DNA of 64,000 nucleotides from Balneola sp. (GTDB lineage Bacteria > Bacteroidota > Rhodothermia > Balneolales > Balneolaceae): positions 496,001 through 560,000 of the forward strand of contig NZQV01000010.1 of NCBI GenBank assembly GCA_002696035.1. The letters run 5' to 3'. Both the position numbers and the translations under genes were made by a program. The notes beneath the pieces were generated by a model. It had not been told where the DNA came from and made no database searches. It worked only from the letters and a program-made list of their open reading frames with translations. Every line of letters begins with the position of its first letter. The first letter of the stretch is position 1. Below are positions 16,754 to 26,022 of the stretch, piece by piece.

Positions 16754-17698
16754 TTATTTGTTGTATGCAAAGTGAATGAGAGCATCTCCCTTATTTACTA
16801 CAGGACAGTTATTTAAACCGATCACCATCCCGTCATATGGAGCTTGCACTCTCGAGTTTAGATCTCCGTATGGATCTTTTATTGAACCCAAAACCTGCCT
16901 TTTGTTAAACATTTCTCCAAGGTCTGCTTTGGTGATAAACAGTCCGGCATTTTTAGTTCTGATCCAGGTGGAGTTAGTGAATGTCTTTGATTTATTAGTT
17001 TTCGGTGCTTCTTTTATCATACCCAGATGCTTCATTAGCCGCTGCGTACCTTTGATCCCTTCTTCGATCCCAAATTCATCGTATCTGAGGGATTCTCCGG
17101 TTTCATATACAAGGATCTCTTTCCCTTTTTTATGAGCCGCACTTCTGAAAGATTTCCCGATCAGGCTTGAATGCATTAAAACAGGAGCTCCAAATGCATC
17201 TCCTAATTCTTTTCCTTTTTTACTTTTAAAGGTACAGCGTATCTGAGGATAATTGGCTCTTGCTGCTCCGCCCGTATGAAAATCAATACCATAGTCAATT
17301 TCAGGTATGATCTCATTCATTAAAGTATAGGCCAGAAGCTTGGCAAGAGAGCCGCCCTTTGCCCCGGGAAAGCTACGGTTGATATCTTTTCCGTCTGGCA
17401 GGCCGCGGGAGTTTTGAATAAATCCGTAAATATTTACAATAGGAATGGCAATAACGGTGCCTTTTTCAGGGATTACGATATCGCGCTCAATCATGCGGCG
17501 AACGATCTCCACGCCATTAACTTCGTCGCCATGAAGTCCGCCGGTAAGCAATAACACCGGCCCGTCTTTAGGGGCTCTGTAGACAAGTACGGGCAGGTTT
17601 ATGGTGGTATAAGTAGGCAGCCGGGCAATGTTCAGGTCTATGACCTTTTGCTCTGCCAATCCTACTTTTTCCTTGTTTATGGTAATAAACTCAGGCAT
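16754..17698 (-). CDS. Succinylglutamate desuccinylase/aspartoacylase-like zinc hydrolase
   Basis: A 314-aa M14-superfamily zinc enzyme. The metal motif [13 protein letters not shown] supplies His and Glu; GIDFHTGG supplies the second His. The [14 protein letters not shown] region holds the candidate catalytic Glu. A C-terminal barrel-like segment ([18 protein letters not shown]) is typical of the AstE/AspA-like subgroup. The frame stays open to 17782, but the ATG at 17698 ([11 protein letters not shown]) fits the family start and leaves only an 8-nt overlap with rimK. Members cleave N-acyl amino acids. Here it is co-transcribed with a glutamate ligase and a retropepsin, so a glutamylated product is a plausible substrate (inference). 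Confidence 0.85.
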   Translation of the reverse strand: MPEFITINKEKVGLAEQKVIDLNIARLPTYTTINLPVLVYRAPKDGPVLLLTGGLHGDEVNGVEIVRRMIERDIVIPEKGTVIAIPIVNIYGFIQNSRGLPDGKDINRSFPGAKGGSLAKLLAYTLMNEIIPEIDYGIDFHTGGAARANYPQIRCTFKSKKGKELGDAFGAPVLMHSSLIGKSFRSAAHKKGKEILVYETGESLRYDEFGIEEGIKGTQRLMKHLGMIKEAPKTNKSKTFTNSTWIRTKNAGLFITKADLGEMFNKRQVLGSIKDPYGDLNSRVQAPYDGMVIGLNNCPVVNKGDALIHFAYNK

Positions 17699-18614
17699 GT
17701 TTTTTCGCTTTCTTTTTGCGAGCAGGATTGACTTTCCGTTCTTCCACGGCTTTCTCAATATATTCAAGGATCTTGGTAGCAATATCCTTATTGGTGGCCT
17801 TTTCGATGCCTTCCAGTCCCGGAGAAGAGTTCACTTCAAGGATCAAGGGGCCGCGTTCGGATTGAAGCATGTCAACACCGGCAATTTGAAGATCCATGGC
17901 ACTGGCCGCTGTTAAAGCAGCCGTACGTTCTTCTTTACTCAATTTGATCAGCGAGCCACTTCCACCCTGATGTAAATTAGACCGGAATTCGCCCTCTTTG
18001 CCTTGCCGTTTCATGGCTCCGACAACTTTTCCATCTACCACAAACGCCCGGATATCGGATCCTTTTGATTCTTCGATAAATTCCTGAACGATCACACGCG
18101 CTTTCATAGCGTGAAAAGCTTCAATAATAGATTCAGCAGCTTTCTTTGTGGGGCCTAAAACAACACCGTGTCCCTGGGTTCCTTCCAGTAGCTTCACGAT
18201 AAGCGGAGCGCCGCCCACCGATTCGATCAAGGTTTTAACCTCTTTGGAATAATTGGTAAATACGGTTTTGGGAAGTCCCACTCCGGAGCTGGCCAGCAAC
18301 TGCAAACTGCGCAATTTATCCCTGGAACGCACCAACGCCTGTGAATGGACAGCGCTAAATACTTCCATCATTTCAAACTGACGAACAACGGCTGCTCCAT
18401 AGAAGGTCACAGAAGCTCCGATACGCGGAATGATGGCATCAAGGTAGTCAATGCGATCACTTTTATAATAGATCTTGGGGTTGTCCTGTTCGATCACAAT
18501 GTCACATTTCAGATGATCTATGATCTCAACATTGTGGCCTCGTTCTTTAGCGGTTTCGAACAGGCGGGTTGTAGAGTATAGCGATGAGTTTCTGGAAAGT
18601 ATTCCGACATTCAT
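17691..18614 (-). CDS. rimK: RimK-type alpha-L-glutamate ligase (ATP-grasp)
   Basis: A 307-aa ATP-grasp ligase. In E. coli, RimK adds glutamate residues to the C-terminus of ribosomal protein S6. The N-terminal domain starts [15 protein letters not shown], as in RimK. The ATP-grasp core has [14 protein letters not shown] and the metal/ATP loop [18 protein letters not shown]. The basic tail [14 protein letters not shown] extends beyond the usual end. It overlaps the retropepsin gene by 1 nt upstream and the AstE-like gene by 8 nt downstream, a tightly coupled three-gene unit. The target protein or peptide in this organism is not known. Confidence 0.93.
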   Translation of the reverse strand: MNVGILSRNSSLYSTTRLFETAKERGHNVEIIDHLKCDIVIEQDNPKIYYKSDRIDYLDAIIPRIGASVTFYGAAVVRQFEMMEVFSAVHSQALVRSRDKLRSLQLLASSGVGLPKTVFTNYSKEVKTLIESVGGAPLIVKLLEGTQGHGVVLGPTKKAAESIIEAFHAMKARVIVQEFIEESKGSDIRAFVVDGKVVGAMKRQGKEGEFRSNLHQGGSGSLIKLSKEERTAALTAASAMDLQIAGVDMLQSERGPLILEVNSSPGLEGIEKATNKDIATKILEYIEKAVEERKVNPARKKKAKKHA

Positions 18615-19069
18615 TAATTAGGGTTCCCCGGATTTTTGGGTGAGAGTTTAACTTTGGTTACATCCACAACAAATGGTCCTTTTTGAAGAAACTTCCGTCC
18701 AATTAGCAACGGATATTTCATGGCTGACCGATCGGCCAGTGAAAACTCGATAAGGTATTCGTTATCAAAAAAGTGCAATCGAGTTTGAACAAAATAACGC
18801 AGCGACACTTCTCCATTCGAGCTCTTTACTTCACGCTGATCATGTATCGGCATTTCGAGCTTTTGCTCATTATAGGCCTCATGGTCTGGATCCAGTAAAT
18901 AGAACCGGACCCAGTCCTTCCCATCCTTTGTGAATGTTTCAAGATTGTGGCAATGCAAACTGGAGGTATACGCACCGGTGTCGATCTTGGCATCAAGACC
19001 ATAAAACTTCCATTCCGGAAGATCCACTCGTTCTACGCGACCAACTATTTTCTGTTTTGATGAATTCAT
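18614..19069 (-). CDS. RimB-like retropepsin (putative ATP-dependent zinc protease family)
   Basis: A 151-aa small aspartic-protease-fold protein. It starts [20 protein letters not shown], and the catalytic-type motif [12 protein letters not shown] (D-T-G) is present, followed by the PLLIGRKFL segment usual for this family. Such proteins neighbour RimK in many bacteria, and the Pseudomonas RimB, a retropepsin-like protease, counteracts RimK glutamylation. It heads a six-gene operon here. The overlap with rimK is 1 nt (stop TAA and ATG sharing a base). The start at ATG 19069 is the natural one. Confidence 0.87.
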   Translation of the reverse strand: MNSSKQKIVGRVERVDLPEWKFYGLDAKIDTGAYTSSLHCHNLETFTKDGKDWVRFYLLDPDHEAYNEQKLEMPIHDQREVKSSNGEVSLRYFVQTRLHFFDNEYLIEFSLADRSAMKYPLLIGRKFLQKGPFVVDVTKVKLSPKNPGNPN

Positions 19070-19187
19070 TGAGAGCTAAAATACAGGTTTTAAACCGCTA
19101 TTCACATTATCATTAAAAATAACTTTAGCTGTTTCCATGTTTTTATATCTTAGCAACAAATTAAAAATTCTTAGAAATCCATAGATA

Positions 19188-20042
19188 ATGAAAGTTCAAA
19201 ATTCTCTCTTCCTGTTGCTCGGTTTTTTAATTGTGGGATGCAGTACCACGCAAAACACTACTTCCACCAACGCACTTCCTGACGATAAATCGGTTCAGGC
19301 TACCTTATGGGTTCAAAATTCCGCTGAATATCAGGCACTGAGTGTGCAGGCTTATGAAACGGCTAAACGTAATCTTTCCCTGCCTTTGGAAGATTCATTC
19401 TGGACGGCCTCCATCACCCAGGAAGAAACAGAGTCTTACATGCAGCTCCCTCCTGCTATTATCCTGGATATTGACGAAACGGTACTCGACAATTCTCCTT
19501 TCCAGGCCCGGATGATCAAGCAGGGCAAAAGTTTTAATGTAGAGGATTGGAATGCATGGTGTAATGAAGGTAATGCCGAGGCTGTTCCCGGAGCCGTCCA
19601 TTTTACGCAATATGCAGCTGAGCAAGGCGTGGAGATCTTTTACATATCAAACCGTGCGTACGAAGTTGAAGATGCCACCCGCAGAAATATGATCGAGCTT
19701 GGATTTCCTGTTTCAAGTGAAATGGATAACATTATGCTGAATGGCGAAGAGCCCGGCTGGACTTCTGACAAGATCAAACGTCGTCAGCTTATTGAAGAGA
19801 ATTACAGGGTTATTATGGTTTTTGGGGATGACCTGAATGACTTTTTCCCGGCTAAGAATACCACCCAGAAAAAAAGAGCAGATTCCGTAAACCGTTACTC
19901 CAATTATTTTGGTAAGAAATGGTTTGTGCTTCCTAATCCCGTGTATGGCTCCTGGGAAAATGCTATGTTCGACTTTCAGAGCGACCTCACCAACGAGGAG
20001 CGCAATGCCATTCTGCAGGAACGTCTTGATACCCGAAATTAG
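19188..20042 (+). CDS. Class C-type acid phosphatase / 5'-nucleotidase lipoprotein, e(P4) family
   Basis: A 284-aa HAD-superfamily phosphatase anchored as a lipoprotein: signal and lipobox LIVGC with C18. The nucleophile motif ILDIDETVLDNSPFQ supplies both aspartates, ISNRAYEVE gives motif II, and VMVFGDDLNDFF gives the acidic motif. Family members remove phosphate from nucleotides or cofactors in the periplasm or at the cell surface. The gene is divergent from the rimB-like operon (118 nt apart) and 17 nt upstream of the PLP enzyme. The length is normal. Confidence 0.92.
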   Translation: MKVQNSLFLLLGFLIVGCSTTQNTTSTNALPDDKSVQATLWVQNSAEYQALSVQAYETAKRNLSLPLEDSFWTASITQEETESYMQLPPAIILDIDETVLDNSPFQARMIKQGKSFNVEDWNAWCNEGNAEAVPGAVHFTQYAAEQGVEIFYISNRAYEVEDATRRNMIELGFPVSSEMDNIMLNGEEPGWTSDKIKRRQLIEENYRVIMVFGDDLNDFFPAKNTTQKKRADSVNRYSNYFGKKWFVLPNPVYGSWENAMFDFQSDLTNEERNAILQERLDTRN

Positions 20043-20059
20043 CTTCTGAGATCTCAGTT

Positions 20060-21124
20060 ATGAAACCTTTCCCAACCCTGTTTGTAGATCTTGAAATCGT
20101 ACGCAAAAACATAGAGCGAATGGCTCAGAAAGCCACTCGTAATTCCGTTGAATTCCGTCCTCATTTCAAAACCCATCAGTCGCGGGCTATCGGACAAATT
20201 TTTCGGGATTTTGATGTTTCGGGGATCACAGTTTCTTCTATAAAAATGGCTGATTTTTTTCTAAAGGATGGTTGGGATGATATTACCATCGCTTTCCCTG
20301 TCAATGTTTTAGCCGCAGAATATTATAACGTCATAGCTTCACGGGCATCCCTGAAAACGCTGGTTATTTCTTCTGAAGTGGTTGAAGAACTGGATAGCAA
20401 AATGAATCAGGAAATGGGTTTGTATGTGGAAATTGATCCCGATTATGGGCGAAGCGGAATTCCGGTTTCTCAGCCTGAAAAGATCAAGGAAGTCGTTGAT
20501 GCCATTGAACGATCCGAGCATTTTTATCCGGCCGGATTTTACTGCCATGCCGGTCACACCTATAAAGCCGGATCAGCTAAAGAGGTCCGTGAAATTTCGA
20601 CTCAGGTATTGCAAAAACTAGGATCATTAAAGGCCGCATTCCCCGATCTCCCCCTTTGCTTTGGGGACACTCCCTCCTGCAGTGTGTTGGATGACCTTGA
20701 TCCTGCCGACCAGATCAGTCCCGGCAACTTTGTTTTTTACGACTGGATGCAGGTTCAGATCGGTTCCTGTTCTCCCAACGAAATTGCGGTGTACATGGAA
20801 TGTCCTGTGATTGAGAAGTTTGAAGACCGAAACCAGGTGTTAATTCACGGCGGAGCGGTTCACTTTTCTAAAGATGCTGTGGATATCGATGGGATCAAAA
20901 GTTTTGGGGAGCCAAGGCTTAAGTATCTGTCTGAAGAAACCTACCTCAAAAGCCTTTCCCAGGAACATGGGATCATTCAGTGCAGCGAAAATGTATTCAG
21001 TAAACTAACTGTTGGTGAAACCATTCAGATCTTCCCTATCCACTCCTGCCTTACTGCTGACCTGATGCGGGAATACCATACCGAAGATGGCCGGGTTCTG
21101 GATCATATGAATGGTGGGAAATGA
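20060..21124 (+). CDS. DSD1-like PLP enzyme (D-threonine aldolase / D-serine dehydratase family)
   Basis: A 354-aa fold-type III PLP enzyme. The PLP lysine is K37 in RPHFKTHQS. GFYCHAGHTY lies on the barrel, and FPIHSCLTADLM near the C-terminus has the H328-x-C330 pair that binds zinc in D-serine dehydratases of the DSD1 type. The sequence therefore supports a metal-dependent enzyme acting on a D-hydroxy-amino acid. Whether it cleaves D-threonine or dehydrates D-serine cannot be decided. It starts 17 nt after the acid phosphatase stop, so the two are probably co-transcribed. Confidence 0.88.
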   Translation: MKPFPTLFVDLEIVRKNIERMAQKATRNSVEFRPHFKTHQSRAIGQIFRDFDVSGITVSSIKMADFFLKDGWDDITIAFPVNVLAAEYYNVIASRASLKTLVISSEVVEELDSKMNQEMGLYVEIDPDYGRSGIPVSQPEKIKEVVDAIERSEHFYPAGFYCHAGHTYKAGSAKEVREISTQVLQKLGSLKAAFPDLPLCFGDTPSCSVLDDLDPADQISPGNFVFYDWMQVQIGSCSPNEIAVYMECPVIEKFEDRNQVLIHGGAVHFSKDAVDIDGIKSFGEPRLKYLSEETYLKSLSQEHGIIQCSENVFSKLTVGETIQIFPIHSCLTADLMREYHTEDGRVLDHMNGGK

Positions 21125-21214
21125 ATTCCGAGTAATAAATTCTTTTAGACACGTTTCGAAGTTCCGGTATCCAAATATTGAATCAGATCAAAGATATTGG
21201 GCTCACAAATATAC

Positions 21215-21271
21215 GGACCGGGTGGTCCGTAAAGGCATTCTCCAACCGGGTGGTTGGGAACGAGGACTAAA
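21215..21271 (+). repeat. REP-like palindromic repeat, copy 1
   Basis: A 57-bp element with two hairpins: ACGGACC/GGTCCGT around GGGT, then CCAACC/GGTTGG around GGGT, ending GGGAACGAGGA. About 88% identical (seven differences including one indel) to the copy at 25902-25957, in the same orientation. The CATTC...GGTTGGGAACGAG core resembles REP-type interspersed repeats seen in many genomes. No transposase is nearby. Confidence 0.88.
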
Positions 21272-21405
21272 TTATAATGATCTGGCGAGGAGCACATTTA
21301 GTGCGACTCAGGAAAAGCCCAAACTCTGACTTCGGTATTTTTCATTTAACAGATTCCCTGTTACATTTTATTGTTTCGAATAGTTAACACAATTCAAAAT
21401 TGCCC

Positions 21406-23565
21406 ATGAAAGCCTCCCTCCTGTTTATTTCCATTTTTGTGCTCCTTCCGTTTCAAGGTATTTCACAGAATGTGTACCTGTTGTATGACAAATCGGTGCC
21501 ACAGGCGGCTTATTCTGCTGAGCAGCTGAAGTCTGCACTTTCCGAACAAAATTATACGGTGACCACAGACTCTGTAAGCTATGATTTTTTACTGAATATT
21601 GGGGTGAATGAAGTAACGTTGCAGCCGGAAGCATTTGAGATCATTCCCAACGGCAGGTTCATAACCATATACGGAGGTGATGAATCGGGTATGGTGTATG
21701 GCTCCCTGGCATTGGCGGAAGAGCTGGGCAACGGTGTTTCATTAGCAGATATCGCGTCGATACAGGAGACTCCAAACTTTCCATTCCGCGGCATCAAACA
21801 TAACCTGCCTTGGGATACCTATCGTCCAAGCATGGCTCTCGATCAGCATTATGAGACCGCCCGCGACCTTGACTACTGGGAGTCCTTTCTCGACATGATG
21901 GCCCAAAACCGATTCAACTCTCTGACTTTGTGGAATCTTCATCCATTCACCTACATGATTATGCCCGAAAACTTCCCGGAGGCGAGTCCTTTCACTGAAG
22001 AAGAGCTGGACGAATGGCGGGAACTGTACCACGGTATTTTCAGGATCGCCAAAGAGCGCGGCATCGATACCTACCTTGTAAACTGGAGTATTTTTGTGAG
22101 TGAGGAATTCTCCAAAGCGCATGATGTAGCTCACGACAATTTCTACCCGCATTACTATGTAGATGGAGATACGTCGGAAATCGTAAAACGCTACATCCGC
22201 GAAAGCGTTACTCAGGTGCTGAAGGAATATCCCGACCTCTCCGGTTTTGCCATTTCTCATGGCGAGGGAATGGGCGGAATGACACCGAGGGAGCGGCAGG
22301 ACTGGATGAATGAAACCATGATCGAAGGAATGCGGCTGGCCGATCGTCCGGTCAAGTTTATACACCGCGTGCCATTTTCAGCCGGCACGGGTTCGGAAGG
22401 ATCAACGAGTTTGAATACCGAACAGATCACCCGTCAGGCTATGGAAAAGTTGGACTATTTTGACGGCCCGATCTGGGTGGAAATGAAGTTCAACTGGTCG
22501 CACGCCCATTCTACTCCTGAGCTAGTAAAAGTACATGGCGGCGAGTTAGGCGACACCTATTTTGAGCCCGAACCCGAGAATTATAAAATCACCTGGATGG
22601 CCCGGAATGAAGATTTCTTTGCCCTGCGGTGGGGTGTGCCTGATTTCATCCGTGAACACATTGAAACCAACACCGCTTCGTATGTAGGCGGGTATTTTAT
22701 CGGGTCAGAAACCTACATCCCGGCAAAAGATTATTTCACAAAAATTGAAGAGCCTGTAGACTGGACCTATGCCTTTCAACGACAATGGCTTTTTTACAAA
22801 CTCTGGGGGCGATTGCTTTATAATCCCGATACGCCTGATGAGGTATTTGAAAATGAGTTCACCCGACGCTACGGTAATCAGGGAAAGAACCTCCTGGAGG
22901 CCTTTTCCCTGTCATCATCCACTGCACTTCGCCTTGCTTCTGCCTGGGATTTGCGTTGGGACTTCACCCTGTACAGCGAAGGATTTCTATCACTCAACGA
23001 AAACGAAGATGATTACGAATCCTCTACCCTCGACTACATCTCCGTTGACCGGCTGATACAACGCCCTCCCCTCGATCCGGATTATGTTTCCATCAAAGAT
23101 TATGTTGAAGCCACCCTTTCAGGAACATCATTTCCGGAAGATGCCATCACTCCGCCGGTTCTGATCGATATGCTGGAAGAAGATTGTGAGCGTGCACTGG
23201 AGTTGGTAAAAGACATTGATACGGCAGATAATGCATCCCTGATGTACGAAGTTTCGGATATTAAAACCTGGGCAAACCTGGGACTTCATTTTGCTGAAAA
23301 ACTTAAGGGCGGCATTGCGCTGCAAACCTACCGGATGTCGGGCGGAGAAGACAACAAAGAGCAAGCCGTAAATCATCTCGAAAAAGCACTCGCTTACTGG
23401 GATGAAGTGGTTCGCATCACACGCCCTATTTATAAAGACATGCACCTGACCCACTACATGGGCGGTGGATTTGAGCGGGATGATGAAAAACTATTTCACT
23501 GGGAACATATTCGTCCCGAAGTGGCAGAGGATATTGAAATAGCTAAAAATGCATCACATGAATAA
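21406..23565 (+). CDS. Putative secreted glycoside hydrolase, GH20/GH67-like N-terminal domain
   Basis: A 719-aa exported protein. A signal peptide (MKASLLFISIFVLLPFQGISQ) is followed by an alpha/beta domain of about 100 residues with DESGMVYGSLALAEEL, typical of the domain in front of GH20/GH67/GH115 catalytic barrels. From about residue 125 a TIM-barrel-like region begins FPFRGIKHNLPWDTYR, with acidic candidates in ISHGEGMGG and WVEMKFNW. The C-terminal 200 residues look helical. The open frame reaches a TTG at 21400, but the ATG at 21406 is preferred. I cannot name the family or substrate; an exo-acting uronidase or hexosaminidase-like role is only a guess. Confidence 0.6.
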   Translation: MKASLLFISIFVLLPFQGISQNVYLLYDKSVPQAAYSAEQLKSALSEQNYTVTTDSVSYDFLLNIGVNEVTLQPEAFEIIPNGRFITIYGGDESGMVYGSLALAEELGNGVSLADIASIQETPNFPFRGIKHNLPWDTYRPSMALDQHYETARDLDYWESFLDMMAQNRFNSLTLWNLHPFTYMIMPENFPEASPFTEEELDEWRELYHGIFRIAKERGIDTYLVNWSIFVSEEFSKAHDVAHDNFYPHYYVDGDTSEIVKRYIRESVTQVLKEYPDLSGFAISHGEGMGGMTPRERQDWMNETMIEGMRLADRPVKFIHRVPFSAGTGSEGSTSLNTEQITRQAMEKLDYFDGPIWVEMKFNWSHAHSTPELVKVHGGELGDTYFEPEPENYKITWMARNEDFFALRWGVPDFIREHIETNTASYVGGYFIGSETYIPAKDYFTKIEEPVDWTYAFQRQWLFYKLWGRLLYNPDTPDEVFENEFTRRYGNQGKNLLEAFSLSSSTALRLASAWDLRWDFTLYSEGFLSLNENEDDYESSTLDYISVDRLIQRPPLDPDYVSIKDYVEATLSGTSFPEDAITPPVLIDMLEEDCERALELVKDIDTADNASLMYEVSDIKTWANLGLHFAEKLKGGIALQTYRMSGGEDNKEQAVNHLEKALAYWDEVVRITRPIYKDMHLTHYMGGGFERDDEKLFHWEHIRPEVAEDIEIAKNASHE

Positions 23566-23617
23566 ATAAGGTGCAATGCTCTTGGTGGTATTTAACCTAT
23601 TATTGAGGGGGGCATAA

Positions 23618-23635
23618 TCACTTGAGACCAAGTGA
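23618..23635. promoter_or_regulatory. Palindrome upstream of the GH43 gene
   Basis: Perfect 7-bp inverted repeat TCACTTG/CAAGTGA with a 4-nt spacer, about 105 nt before the GH43 start. It is not followed by a T-run, so it is not a terminator. It could be an operator for a sugar-responsive regulator; no regulator gene is in the window. Confidence 0.3.
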
Positions 23636-23740
23636 CCTGAAATTAATTAATTAGAGAACTTTAGCTACGAAATAACGAACTTGGATCGTTTGGAAGTAGC
23701 ACTATAAATATTTAGATAATCACATCAAAAGGATCAAAAA

Positions 23741-25849
23741 ATGAAGAAGATTTTACGAGCAGTGATAAAACCACAGATACTTTTAGCCATCGGAGCTATG
23801 TTTCTGTTAGTCAGTTGTCAATCAAATGATAACAGTGCTGATTTGAAAGTTGATCCGGAAACCGGTCAGTATGTACACAATGCCGTAGGTAATCCATATT
23901 TACCCTTATGGGAACATCTGCCGGATGGAGAACCAAGAGTTTTTGAAGATCCCGATAACCCGGGGAAATATCGGGTTTACATTATAGGTTCGCACGATGT
24001 AAGAACTACAAGTTATTGCGGGCCGGATATCAGGGCATGGTCGGCACCGGTTGAGGATCTATCTAAATGGCGCGATGAAGGCCCTCTTTTTACCTACCAT
24101 GTAAATGGACAGTGGGATGTAATGTATGCACCGGATCTTGTTGAGGTAAAAAGAAACGACGGGACCAAGGAATACTATCTATACCCACACAGCAGAGGGC
24201 CGGGACGGGAAGCCATGGTTGCCAAAGGTGACCGACCTGACGGACCTTTTACACCTATCAACATGACGGACGATAGTACAAGAACTGTAGAGGGAAGCAT
24301 TATGGGATTTGATCCCGCCGTTTACATTGAATACATAGATGATCCCGAAGATCCTGATTATGAGATCGGTTTCAGAGCCTACGGATACTGGGGTTTTCAA
24401 CGATCCTTGGCAGCGGAGTTAGATCAAAAAACCATGTATTCGCTCAAGCCCGGAACTGAAGTTATCGACCGCTTCATTCCCGCCAGTAATAGTTATGGTG
24501 ATATCAGAGACCCGGAAGGAACAACATATCCTAATGTATACGAAGGAGAAGATCTGGACGCTTTCAACTTTTTTGAAGCGGCATCTATCCGAAAAATTGG
24601 CAATAAATATGTATGGGTGTTCAGTGGATATTCAGGTCCGGACTATGGGTTGACCAGTACGAATTCGACCTTGCGTTACGCCTACGGAGATTCACCGCTC
24701 GGCCCATGGAAAAGCGGCGGAGTTCTGGTTGATTCCCGCGCAGTAGTGCAGGGAAAAGATGGCAGCTCACTTCAAACAAGTTATTCGGGGCATAATACAC
24801 ACGGCAGTATCGAGCTGATTAACGATCAGTGGTATGCATTCTATCACCGGGCCCCAAGAGGATTCGGTTATGCACGCCAGCCTATGGTAGCTCCCATTAC
24901 CATCGAATGGGATGAGACACCAGTCTCCGAAGGCGGAAAAGTAACCATCAGAGCCTATGATCCTTATGCGGAAGACAACATTTGGACGGCAGAAGACAGT
25001 CAGGGAAATGAGTATACCGGAGCCGAAGTAACTTCTGAAGGGTTTAATATTTACGGCCTCGATCCCTATCAATATTACTCTGCGGGATATGCGTCCTATC
25101 TATCCGACATCAGTTTGCAACAGGATTCCTGGGATATTTGGGAGAACAACATGCCCGTTGCCAATATTGAAAACGGCCATATCATTGGATACAAATATTT
25201 TGGCTTTGGCGGACTTGATGATGACAAGAAAGGCTTGAAGGCTTTCGAAGGAACAAAATCCGGCAACAATACCGAATTCAACCTCTACCTCACCCCAAAA
25301 ACAACGGGATCATTTAAAGTGAATGTTTGGCTGGACGGACCCTGGGACAATGATACCTGGAATGGTAAAAAGATCGGCGAAATTATAGTGCCTGAAAATT
25401 CAGCACAAGAGATCTCAGAATTTACCATTGATGTATCCGAACAAGTGGATCAGCTGGACAAGAAACACGCCATCTTCCTTGTAGCTGAAGGGGCTGACAC
25501 TACCGCACTTTTTAACCTCATCGGACTTGGATTTAGTTCAGATACAAAGGACATAGAGCCCCTTCTTGCCCCTACCGTTGATATACAAGTAAACGGAGAA
25601 TCCATAGATGTACCCGATACTCCGGTCAGATCAACGAATGAGAACGGTATTGTGGACTATGATATTTACGAGGCTACGTACACCATCCCATCCGGGATAA
25701 CGGAAGTGCCAACCGTATCGGCCTCAGCAAGCGACCCAAGGGTTAAAATTGATGTTACCCAAGCAGAATTAAGTTCAGGAAAAGCTGTAGTAAAGTTTGA
25801 TTATCAAGGCGTTGTCAAAACCTTTAACGTGATGTTTTTTAAGGAATAG
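23741..25849 (+). CDS. Glycoside hydrolase family 43-like lipoprotein
   Basis: A 702-aa surface lipoprotein: signal ending in lipobox LLVSC, then a five-bladed-propeller GH43-type domain (about 45-410). The opening NPYLPLWEHLPDGEPRVFEDPDNPGKYRVYI is typical of family members. Candidate acidic residues lie in VFEDP, MGFDPAVYIE and FFEAASIRKI. The region from about 480 to 620 looks like a beta-sandwich carbohydrate-binding module, and the last 75 residues form an Ig-like domain. A Shine-Dalgarno AAAGGA precedes the ATG. Known activities in the family include xylosidase, arabinofuranosidase and galactosidase; the substrate is unknown. It follows the other glycosidase by 175 nt. Confidence 0.85.
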   Translation: MKKILRAVIKPQILLAIGAMFLLVSCQSNDNSADLKVDPETGQYVHNAVGNPYLPLWEHLPDGEPRVFEDPDNPGKYRVYIIGSHDVRTTSYCGPDIRAWSAPVEDLSKWRDEGPLFTYHVNGQWDVMYAPDLVEVKRNDGTKEYYLYPHSRGPGREAMVAKGDRPDGPFTPINMTDDSTRTVEGSIMGFDPAVYIEYIDDPEDPDYEIGFRAYGYWGFQRSLAAELDQKTMYSLKPGTEVIDRFIPASNSYGDIRDPEGTTYPNVYEGEDLDAFNFFEAASIRKIGNKYVWVFSGYSGPDYGLTSTNSTLRYAYGDSPLGPWKSGGVLVDSRAVVQGKDGSSLQTSYSGHNTHGSIELINDQWYAFYHRAPRGFGYARQPMVAPITIEWDETPVSEGGKVTIRAYDPYAEDNIWTAEDSQGNEYTGAEVTSEGFNIYGLDPYQYYSAGYASYLSDISLQQDSWDIWENNMPVANIENGHIIGYKYFGFGGLDDDKKGLKAFEGTKSGNNTEFNLYLTPKTTGSFKVNVWLDGPWDNDTWNGKKIGEIIVPENSAQEISEFTIDVSEQVDQLDKKHAIFLVAEGADTTALFNLIGLGFSSDTKDIEPLLAPTVDIQVNGESIDVPDTPVRSTNENGIVDYDIYEATYTIPSGITEVPTVSASASDPRVKIDVTQAELSSGKAVVKFDYQGVVKTFNVMFFKE

Positions 25850-25901
25850 AGGTTTTACCGGCTTGTACGTACCCCTTGACTATTAAGCTCAGGGGAAAAT
25901 T

Positions 25902-25957
25902 GGACCGGGTGGTCTGCACAGGCATTCCCAAACGGATGGTTGGGAACGAGGAGTAAA
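25902..25957 (+). repeat. REP-like palindromic repeat, copy 2
   Basis: A 56-bp second copy of the element at 21215-21271, same orientation. The first hairpin is GGACC/GGTCT (one G-T pair). The second is TTCCCAA/TTGGGAA, where the two copies have drifted but the arms still pair, indicating selection or recent origin for the palindrome. It lies 52 nt after the GH43 stop, so the two copies bracket the glycosidase pair. Confidence 0.88.
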
Positions 25958-26022
25958 GGAGGAGAACTCTGAACATTCAACATTGAATGGTGAACTACTT
26001 AATTCCTCACCGAACTACCTGA

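Noticed and set aside
21111-21329. A 72-codon open frame overlapping the end of the PLP-enzyme gene
   Set aside because: It runs through the palindromic repeat, has no ribosome site and random composition; it is a read-through of repeat DNA.
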